Of a stretch of DNA of 64,000 nt, positions 56,811 to 64,000 are shown piece after piece. The stretch spans positions 33,130,256-33,194,255 of the forward strand of contig NC_088911.1 in NCBI RefSeq assembly GCF_963576675.1, written 5' to 3'. The stretch comes from Euphorbia lathyris (Eukaryota > Streptophyta > Magnoliopsida > Malpighiales > Euphorbiaceae). Made by a program: the position numbers and the translations under genes. The notes beneath the pieces were generated by a model that worked only from the letters and a program-made list of their open reading frames with translations, had not been told where the DNA came from and ran no database searches. The stretch's first letter is position 1, and each line of letters opens with the position of its first letter.

Positions 56811-57469
56811 CGTTTAAGCCCGCACAAACAATGGGTTGGGGTTGGGATTTGCCTAAAAATCCCAAGCCCAGCCCGGCCCGGCCGGCCCTTATATTATATA
56901 TTATGTTGTTATCATTATTTTGTTGAAAAAGTGATGTTCGATTCTCTTCAGTTTACAATCAGAAAATGCAAAAACTTAACAATGTTGTCACCTGACAAAC
57001 AGTACTAATTTAAGATAAATTGAAAAAAAAAATTGACATTGTTCATTGTCAATGATACGGGTTACAAATGACATGAAATCAAGCTCACTCATTTAAGCAT
57101 GAGAGAAGACTGAAACTTGCAGAAATCCCACAGAGAAGACTAATCAAATCCCACATTCATCAATCCGACACAAAATCAAAACCGATAAAACTGAAATAGA
57201 AAATCTCCAATCAGGCAAATAGGAATGACAACAACAGAAAACACAAATCCTACCTTGAAGAGAATTCGGAAAACAGGCCTCGGAAAAAATGAGCCTGAAC
57301 CAAATAAGAAGCGAAACGAAGAGTATATGCGAAACGAACAGGAAGAAACAGAAGAATCGAGGTGTGAAGATTTGTTGATGGTGAGTTGTTCATAGTATTT
57401 TATTATTATTATTATTACATTCATTGCTCTTATGTTCAATTGATTTTAGAGAGCGAAAAATTAACAAAA
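56811..57469. other. Unassigned, with a GC-rich hAT-like patch
   Basis: 'cccagcccggcccggccggccc' near 56865-56888 resembles subterminal sequence of plant hAT MITEs. 'ttgacattgttcattgtcaa' at about 57033-57052 is a palindrome. No gene; the frame 57176-57439 is weak. Confidence 0.35.
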
Positions 57470-57558
57470 ATGAGAGAAAAAGAAGAAGAAAAAAAAAATA
57501 AAGAGAGACGAAGAAGATGATGTAATTGATTTTTTTTTATTTTGGGGTTTGTTTGTGA
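57470..57558. repeat. Fragment of a Pack-MULE-type terminal repeat
   Basis: 'agaagatgatgtaattgatt' to 'ttttggggtttgtttgtgata' matches the inner right terminal repeat of the MULE at about 4508-4560. It ends abruptly where the next LINE begins. Confidence 0.55.
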
Positions 57559-58207
57559 TACTAGAGGCCATCTCTTCTCCAAATCGATTTCGATCTGGTG
57601 TCTGGCGCCGTCCGCCGCCGTCATCCTCTGCTATCGTTGCCGTGCAATCCGCCTCTGGTCAAGTGGCATTGCATCGTCTTCCTCGCAATCGGCCGTTTGT
57701 CCCGTCGGTTCTGTTCGCCGCCGTCATCCTCTGCTGTCATCGTCGTGCAATAGTCAAGCGGCGTTTCGCGATCGGCCGTTCCCGTCGGTTCTGTTCGCTG
57801 CCTGCTCCGTCGCCGTTCGTCGTTTCCGTGGAGCCTTGGTTTCTGCGGTTGCCTTAACGCGGCTCTGGTTTCACCTCAGATCCGATCGGAGAAGGAGGAA
57901 GTCGACAGTGGCTCTCCTCCAACCTTGTGTCTTCGTGATCTGATGCTTGTATTTTTGGGGGAATCGACTCCTGAAATCAATACCAAATTGAAGGAATTGA
58001 AATTTGATTGTTGTTATTGTATTGTTTTAATTTACTGATTCATTTTTAAAATCCATAATTAAAGAAAATTTTGGTGATTCTGAATAAAGTTAAAATTATA
58101 CTGGTCCTGCAAATTGCTCTCTCTTTAGAGAAAAATGAGGATGGCGATTTCTTGAGTCCCCGCTTGTCGTCGCTTTCCTTGTTCTTGGCCGTTGTCTTTT
58201 GTTGACC

Positions 58208-59407
58208 ATGGCTTCTCATCAGGAAGATTTCCTTAGTATCGGAGTTCTCTTCAACCCTAAACTCCGTTTCGCTTCGGATCTGCTTCATCAGCCTCATCCC
58301 CTTACTAGCGATAAGCCTGTGCCGTCTTTCTCCTCTGTTCTTAAACGTGGTATTCCTGAGGTTCATCAATCATCTGCTATGGTTACTGACATCGGAGGTC
58401 TGAAATCCATTCGGATTTCTCAATCTGCCTATGAGAGGAGAATTGCTCTTTGTTCACACGCTCTTATCGGAAGACTCGTTCTATCTAAAGGGGATTCCCC
58501 TTGGAAAGTGGCGGATCTCAAGGCAAGTTTAACCAAGATTTGGGGAATCACTGCTCAGTGGCGGCTAATTGCGATTGGTAAAGGATATTTTCAAGTGATA
58601 TTGCCTTCCAAAGAAGCACATGATCTGGTTGTTAATAAGGGGATTGTGAATACCCGTCCGGGCACTTTTCGTCTTTAGCCTTGGGTGCCGGATTTTGATC
58701 CTTATGTCGAACGCTCCACTAATGCACAAGTTTGGGTTCGTCTCTATTCTCTTCCATGGGAATATTGGGATAGACAAATTCTTTCAGACATTGCAACAGG
58801 GATTGGAGGATTGATTCGGTTTGACAAAGCCACCCTTGAAGGTGATTTTGGGCACTTTGCTAGAATGTTGTTGGATGTGGACTTAGCAGGAGAACTACCG
58901 ACGAAGCTAGGAGTTGAGAGGGCTGGGAAAAATATCTGGATTGAGGTGGTTTATGAAAGGCTTCCTCAGTTCTACAAAGTTTGCTCCTCTATTGGTCATT
59001 CGGCGTATGACTGCAGGAAAAATAAAAAAACCACCTGAGAGTCGATCTTTTCAAAAACCGCCGACTAAGAAACATACTCCTGCGATTGTGAATCATGCAA
59101 TTGTCCCTGTGGCAGTTGCCATAGCCAGGATTGTAGCTGGCCTTGTAGAGAAAATTGATGTTGTGGAGGTCAGCCCTGACAAAGAGCTTGTGTTTCCTGG
59201 GAGCCCCATGGGACAAATGGAGTCGGTTGATGATGTGGAGAGGCCAGACTCTCCTGGCAACAACAACATTTCTCCCACTCTTTCCTGGGCAGATTAGGCA
59301 GAGCAAGAAGATGAAATATGGCATACTGTGAAAGCACGCAGAGGCGGAAAGCATGAGGCAGAGAAATCCCGGGCGAAACGGGCCATCAAACCCCCTATTC
59401 GTTTTGA
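58208..59407 (+). pseudogene. LINE ORF1 (DUF4283 plus zinc knuckle)
   Basis: ATG at 58208 gives MASHQEDFLSIGVLFNPKLR. DUF4283 follows (VTDIGGLKSIRISQSAYERR, ALIGRLVLSKGDSPWKV, RLIAIGKGYFQVIL), then a TAG at 58676 where relatives have Gln, PWVPDFDPYVERSTNAQVWV, LDVDLAGELPTKLGVERAGK and the intact knuckle CSSIGHSAYDCRKNK at about 58981-59022. A shift near 59030 leads into the tail with VERPDSPGNNNISPTLSWAD. The end KPPIRFE is followed by TGA overlapping the ORF2 ATG (59408). It binds element RNA. Confidence 0.85.
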
Positions 59408-59622
59408 ATGACAGTTCTATTCTGGAACTGTAGGGGGCTCCTCAACCCTAACACTCAGAGGTACCTTTCTGATTTATGTAGGCAACATAAACCTGATCTT
59501 CTTTGTTTAGCAGAACCAATGGTTGACTTTGAGGCAATTCGCCCTTCGTTTTGGACCAGCATTGGCATGAGACTGATTTCTGTTAATCTGCGTGATAAAC
59601 CAACTCTTTGGATTATTCAAAG
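59408..59622 (+). pseudogene. LINE ORF2 endonuclease start
   Basis: MTVLFWNCRGLLNPNTQRYL and HKPDLLCLAEPMVDF match the start of the other LINE's ORF2 (18079). The match ends at about KPTLWI. The frame that continues to 59851 is antisense to the neighbouring LINE and is not part of this protein. Confidence 0.8.
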
Positions 59623-60505
59623 GATTGCTATGTCTAATCCAATCTCTGTAATCAGTAATTGCAACACACGCCCTAATCCTTCATATGACTGGGCCACCAT
59701 GGCTATTCTACCAACAAGATCTGACAGCATCATCAAACCCAACTTCTTTGAACAAAACAGCCTCAAACCTAGACGGATAGGATTTCCTTCTAGGCTCAAC
59801 ATGACAGAATTCAAGAAGGAGCGGGGAATGATCAGAATAGGAAGCAGTTAGATTTGTCAATCTGTAATTAATAAAGCGCACCATCCAGTTGCCAAAACCC
59901 AAAACCCTATCCAGATTTTCACGAACCCAACTGGCCGAACCCCTGCCTCTTTCCTAGGTGAACCTGCTTCCCCTCATAGTAAGGTCATGAAGATCATTAC
60001 ACTGAACAACATTGAGGAATCTATTAATCAGGTAGGAAGGGTAGTCAGGACCACCAACTTTCTCATCCCTATGCATGATACAATTGAAATCCCCAATAAC
60101 CACACAAGGCAGAATAGAACCATTCATAATAGTTCCAAGAAGAGACCAAGATTCAGATTGCCTTCCTCTATCAGCAAAACCATAAAAACCAATCAAATGC
60201 CAAGACCCTATCCTTCTATCTTGGACATTAAGCTCAATATGATGACCAGAATAACTTTTGATACCATAGCCCAAAGCACCTCTCCAGAACATAGCCAGAC
60301 CCCCACTATGTCCCTTAGCACTAACAGCAAAACAACCATCAAAACCAAACTGTCGCTTTAACCTCTCCATACGCCCACTATCCACCAAAGTTTCCATAAA
60401 AAACACCACCTGTGGCCTGTGAGTCTTTAGTAACTCACCCAGAACCCGAACTGTCTGGGGGTTACCGAGGCCCCGACAGTTCCAACTAAGGCAAGTCATT
60501 TCCAA
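59623..60505 (-). pseudogene. LINE ORF2 endonuclease domain
   Basis: ATG at 60505 opens MEMTCLSWNCRGLGNPQTVR. HRPQVVFFMETLVDS carries the metal-binding Glu, KGHSGGLAMFW follows, and CVVIGDFNCIMHRDEKVGG holds the Asp/Asn pair. After a stop or shift near 59950 the frame continues WVRENLDRVLGFGNWM and SYSDHSPLLLEF, the His motif of APE-type nucleases, and runs on to ITEIGLDIA near 59630. It would nick target DNA. The RT part is missing because the sequence changes to the other LINE. Confidence 0.85.
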
Positions 60506-60514
60506 TCCTAACCA

Positions 60515-60800
60515 GCCGCAGCCAGATCTGAGGTCGAATGAAGACAGATCTGAGAGAGAGAAGACAGATCTGAGAGAGAGAAAACAGATCTGAGATCGAA
60601 TGAAGACAGGTCTGAGAGAGAGAAGACAGATTTGAGAGAGAAGACATATCTAAGAGAGGGAAGACAGATATAAGAGAGCGAAAACAGATCCGAGATCGAA
60701 TGAAGACAAATCTGAGAGAGAAAAGACAGATCCGAGACCGAAAGAATACATATCTAAAAGAGAGAAGACAAAACTGAGAAAGAGAAAACAAACCTCAAAA
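60515..60800. repeat. AGACAGATCTGAGAGAGA tandem repeat (LINE leader)
   Basis: About a dozen imperfect copies of a roughly 20-bp unit containing 'gaagacagatctgagagag', alternating with 'gagatcgaatgaagaca'. Confidence 0.85.
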
Positions 60801-60899
60801 TAACCAAGCCACAACCCCTAGCTCCCACGAGAAGGAGAAAACCCAAGCTCCCACGAGAAGGAGAAAAGAATTCAATCAAGATTAATGATTTAAAAAATT

Positions 60900-62950
60900 A
60901 TATCTCGTATGTAGACACTGGAGTCGTAGCCCTGTGATGAAAACCTTTTAAAGATGATTGGAAATATGATCGAAAGTGGATCACGGAAAAATTCCTCGTT
61001 AGAAAGTCAAAGTAAACCCTTTCCCATTCAAAACCAAATTTTTTAGAGCACCAAATAGAATTTTTGGATATCTGAGTGAGTTGTGTCCCCGGAGAGTGTC
61101 ATAATGCACTTTTCCGGACTCAATTCGGAGATCTAACGAAGAATCTGTGACTAGTTGAAGTTTTCGAGTAAAATTCGGGATAAAATAGGAAATAACCTTA
61201 GTTCGGGTCAGTTTTAGCCTTAGGCCGTTAGACGCAAAAATGTCCATCTTGTCGAAACGAGTCCAATGGCATGAGAATCGTCAAAATCAGAGATCGATAA
61301 GATCATTTTTTACATAAAAGAAATGCTTGGACAGATTACTGACGGAAAATTCCGACGGTAATCCGTTGGTGCGGCTAGGCTCTTGCTGCTGGCCGCTGGC
61401 CCGCGCAGGGCCCAGCAGCAGGCCCATGCGTGCCTCCTTGCTCCTTTTTAGGTTTTGCACAAACCTAAAGCCCACAATTCCATTTTTAACCGCTGCATCT
61501 TATTCTTTTTTTCAATTTTAGCCCTGAGCTCTAATATTTTCCTATAAATAGCAGCTCTTTTGGCAGCCAAAGAGGGGACGAAAATAGGACGAAAAAACAC
61601 TGATAGATAGCCGAAATTCTACCAAACCATAACGAATAAATTCTAGTTTACTGCTCTCATCACCCGTGTTCCAATATTTGTGATTTTTCCAATCATCCAA
61701 CAACCTAGGTAAAGGTTTCTGAGAGACAAATCCTGTTAATATTTGGTACTGTAAAATATTAATTGTTCACCCCTTTTTCTTATTCTATTTTTTATTGTTG
61801 ATTTCTATTGTCAATAGGCTATCAAATATATTGTATATATTTGATCCCTAAATTGATTTAATTTAACCCTAAAGCAATGATTTACGAGTTAAATCATTTG
61901 TTTTGAGCCTTTTTATTTATTTCAATCAATCTACTCTTTTTTATACTTTTATTTTGAATCTGATATTAATAATATTTATTGATCTAATTGGTTCTTTTCG
62001 TTTATAACAATGATCTGAGATAAACGAATCAACTCGAGATAAATTTTATCTCATGATAGTTCAGGCACCAATAGTTATAATAAAACTTTCTTTTCTATTT
62101 ATTTTTATTTCTAACCTAATAGCTTTATTTTATTCATTTTAGTCCTTAATTTAGAACTTCTTGTTTTATTCATTTTAATCCTTAGTTTAGAACTTTATCT
62201 TTTATTCACCTTGGTCCTTAATTTAAAGTTTCCCTCTTTCTTTCAATTAGGTCCCTAAATAAACTTTGTAAGTTTATTCAATTTAGTCCTTTGTCTATTT
62301 TTACACCACAATTAATTATATAGCTATGCTATTTCTTTCTAACCTTTTTATTTTGGTGGATATGAGTATGTAGAAACATTGTTTTGGTGCGGATTGAAGA
62401 CCCGGGAATATCCAGATGTAATTGTATTTAATTTCGTACCTATTTTATTGTTTTTGAGGTTGTAATATTCTGTTGTTTATTTTCTTTTGTATACAAATGT
62501 GCAATATGACATGTAACAAATGATTTTTTTCCAAACAAATCATATTTCAAAACGGATTTTTAAAACTTTGTGAAAACTCACACATATCACATACATCTCA
62601 CGAATTTAAAAAGCTTAAAAGAGTTATTAATAGCCTGATTGTATTTAGAAATGCTAAGTAGGAGGCCGGTGGGTTCACCGGGCGATTTTGGGGGTGCTTA
62701 ATATTTCCTTTCGAGGAGATATTAACCTTCCCCAAGCGTACCTAACTTTCCGAACCCACTTGCTTCCTGCAAGGAATCTCGGTAACATTCTCGGACCTAA
62801 AATCCAGGTGGCGACTCTTTCTCCGACACCGGTCCTACCGAGCTAGTCGTTTTCTCTAGTGGACCTCGAGTCCAAATAGCACCGTAGTAGTCATGACGGA
62901 CCTCCCGCGGGTGAAAGCCTGTCGAGGTAGGCTTCGTCTACATTGTGCGA
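60900..62950 (+). mobile_element. LTR and leader of an Ogre/Tat-like retrotransposon (tentative)
   Basis: A TATA box (CTATAAATA, 61542-61550) followed by a T-rich leader, a long AT-rich region, and 'aaaatccaggTGGCGACTCT' at 62799-62818 are features of plant Ogre/Tat LTRs. TGGCGACTCT resembles the tRNA-Arg primer site. After it comes 'gtcctaccgagctagtcg' and 'ggacctcccgcgggtgaaagcc', a GC-richer leader that breaks off near 62950. The LTR start could not be fixed, and no gag is present. Confidence 0.5.
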
Positions 62951-63374
62951 ATCGAAGACATCGTTATTTGTGACTTTTTCAAATGGGAGGCCCATTTACA
63001 TATTTAGACCAATTACATCTAGACTATTTATTTGTGACTTTCCAAAAATACCCCAAACCTTTCATCTTCCCCCTTCCTTTCTATCAGGTTCATCGTTTCA
63101 TCTTCCCCATTCCTTTATATTGTGCGAATCACCTCCATTTTTTCATCATCGCGTCTCTTCTTCCTCTCTTTGCCTCTCTGTTTTTGTGAAGGCATGGTTT
63201 TTTATCTTCTTGTTTCTTCTTCGTCTCGTTGTTTCTTTCTTCTTGTGCGAATCAAAGACATCGTTATTCGACGTTGTTCTGCGTTTATCATATGTTTATT
63301 GTCGATTTCAATGGCAAAAGACAGAAATAAAGTAAGTATCTACTATATTTCTCGTGTTTCATCTTCCTCTATTT
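62951..63374. other. Unassigned block with 'tgtgcgaatc' repeats
   Basis: 'tgtgcgaatcgaagacatcgttatt' at about 62944 recurs as 'tgtgcgaatcaaagacatcgttatt' at 63245, with a shorter copy at 63121. 'atggcaaaagacagaaataaagtaagta' at 63310-63337 looks like a tiny first exon with a splice donor. The 130-codon frame across this region is repetitive and not convincing. Confidence 0.35.
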
Positions 63375-63660
63375 CCAGAAAATGGCTTCACAGAACGAGT
63401 TTGCTTCACATTTTGTGAAGCTTGTGAAGCAAAACCATCCTTTGAAGTAGTATTTTCTTGAGAAAATAACTTCGCAGAATGATTTTGTTTCACATTTTGC
63501 GAAGCCTGCAAAGCAAAATCATCATTTTTTTACCTTGTATTTCTCTTCGCAGACTTCGCAGATTCATTTTCTGCGAAGCAAAATCATTCTTTTTTCAGGT
63601 GTATTTCTCTTTGCACACTTCACAGTTTCGCTTTCCGCGAAGCGTTTCTTTCATTATTTT
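63375..63660. repeat. Array of cgcaga / gcgaagc hairpin motifs
   Basis: 'ttcgcagaatgattttgttt' (63470), 'tgcgaagcctgcaaagcaaa' (63498), 'cttcgcagacttcgcagatt' (63546), 'ctgcgaagcaaaatcattct' (63571) and 'ttccgcgaagcg' (63631) recur in both orientations every 25-60 bp. Another 'ctgcgaagt' is at the window end (63992). They could form a set of overlapping hairpins. Confidence 0.7.
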
Positions 63661-64000
63661 CCTAAAATGACTTAATTTTTGTGAAGGTTGAATACAAAAG
63701 CATCAATCACAGTGACCCACTTATCTTGAATACAAAGGCATCAATCATAGTGAGGGGTGATTGGGATATGATGAAGATGGTGAAGACCAAATGTTCTAGT
63801 TCCTTTTTCTTCTGAATTTTTCTTTTGCTTCTGAACTTCTTAGCAAATGTTCTGGAAGCACACCATTACTGGGGTTTAGGTTTTGAATTATTATTATAAT
63901 CTTATTGTAAATTTTGATAATATTATGATTTTAATGTTATAATTATTGTTACAATCTTGTTGTAAATATACCACTTCACATTTTTCAGAAACTGCGAAGT
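63661..64000. other. Unassigned right edge
   Basis: A duplicated 'gaatacaaaagcatcaatcacagtga' phrase (63690 and 63728) is present. No gene can be defined before the window ends. Confidence 0.3.

Larger units (their letters stand above)
57559..59622 (+). mobile_element. 5' half of a second LINE
   Basis: A GC-rich leader (57559-58200, rich in 'cgccg' and 'cgtcg') precedes ORF1 (58208-59296) and the first 70 codons of ORF2. It is from the same LINE family as 11765-19550, in plus orientation. It stops at about 59622, where a LINE of another family begins on the opposite strand. No RT and no tail. Confidence 0.8.
59623..60880 (-). mobile_element. 5' part of a third LINE, another family
   Basis: On the minus strand, a leader of CT-rich repeats (60515-60800) and a duplicated 'gctcccacgagaaggagaaaa' (60821-60868) precede ORF2 starting at 60505. 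There is no ORF1 and only the endonuclease part is present. The boundary at 59623 is shared with the oppositely oriented LINE. Confidence 0.7.

Noticed and set aside
57542..57943. Overlapping frames of 133 and 102 codons in GC-rich sequence
   Set aside because: They lie in the leader of a LINE, have biased Arg/Ser/Pro composition and match no family I know.
59617..59902. Small minus frames and the plus continuation to 59851
   Set aside because: They are parts of the endonuclease of the minus-strand LINE or antisense to it, not separate genes.
62943..63335. 130-codon plus-strand frame
   Set aside because: It spans repeated 'tgtgcgaatc' units and low-complexity T-rich DNA; the repeated LCESKTSLF pieces come from the DNA repeat.

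Overview
The window looks like repeat-dominated nuclear DNA of a dicot plant. The grounds are AT-rich sequence without bacterial-style operons, spliced exons with GT/AG borders, a fragment matching the start of plant sucrose synthase, an Athila-type Ty3/gypsy retrotransposon, and plant-type PIF/Harbinger, mariner, hAT, CACTA, Mutator, Helitron and LINE sequences. I cannot name the species. I saw no convincing resident host gene, rRNA or tRNA. Almost every coding trace belongs to a mobile element or sits inside one.

Layout, left to right. 1-1421 is the end of a minus-strand LTR element that cut a hAT transposase remnant (1422-1860). 2945-4766 is a Pack-MULE carrying two host-gene pieces. 5150-6585 is a 5'-truncated LINE. 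8024-21580 is a PIF/Harbinger transposon with both of its genes, transposase and MYB-like protein, expanded by a series of insertions. A LINE (11765-19550, 17-bp target duplication) sits between the two genes, a hAT element (15858-17867) sits inside the LINE, and a foldback MULE (16219-17664) sits inside the hAT. A second hAT (8097-9377) and a Harbinger MITE (9383-9787) lie near the left end.

From about 22.9 to 28.8 kb a mariner-like transposase is cut by CACTA element 1 (23655-27927). That CACTA carries what reads as an intact four-exon gene for a ubiquitin E2-like protein with Gln in place of the catalytic Cys. This is the most interesting object in the window. A hAT element with a decayed transposase (29807-33576) and a Helitron (33650-36475) follow.

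CACTA element 2 (36827-55419) is an inverted relative of element 1 without the E2 gene. It is swollen by a solo LTR (37231-39380) and by a 14-kb Athila-like retrotransposon (40331-54300) whose 3' LTR holds another LTR-like insertion (51922-54218). The right end holds a second copy of the Helitron-internal sequence (55.7-56.8 kb), two LINE 5' halves meeting tail to tail at about 59.62 kb, an Ogre/Tat-like LTR region (60.9-62.95 kb) and an unidentified block with short cgcaga/gcgaag repeats.

Insertion boundaries were placed by reading terminal repeats and matching target-site duplications directly. Family names come from recognised motifs. No database search was possible, so functions beyond the families are inference.
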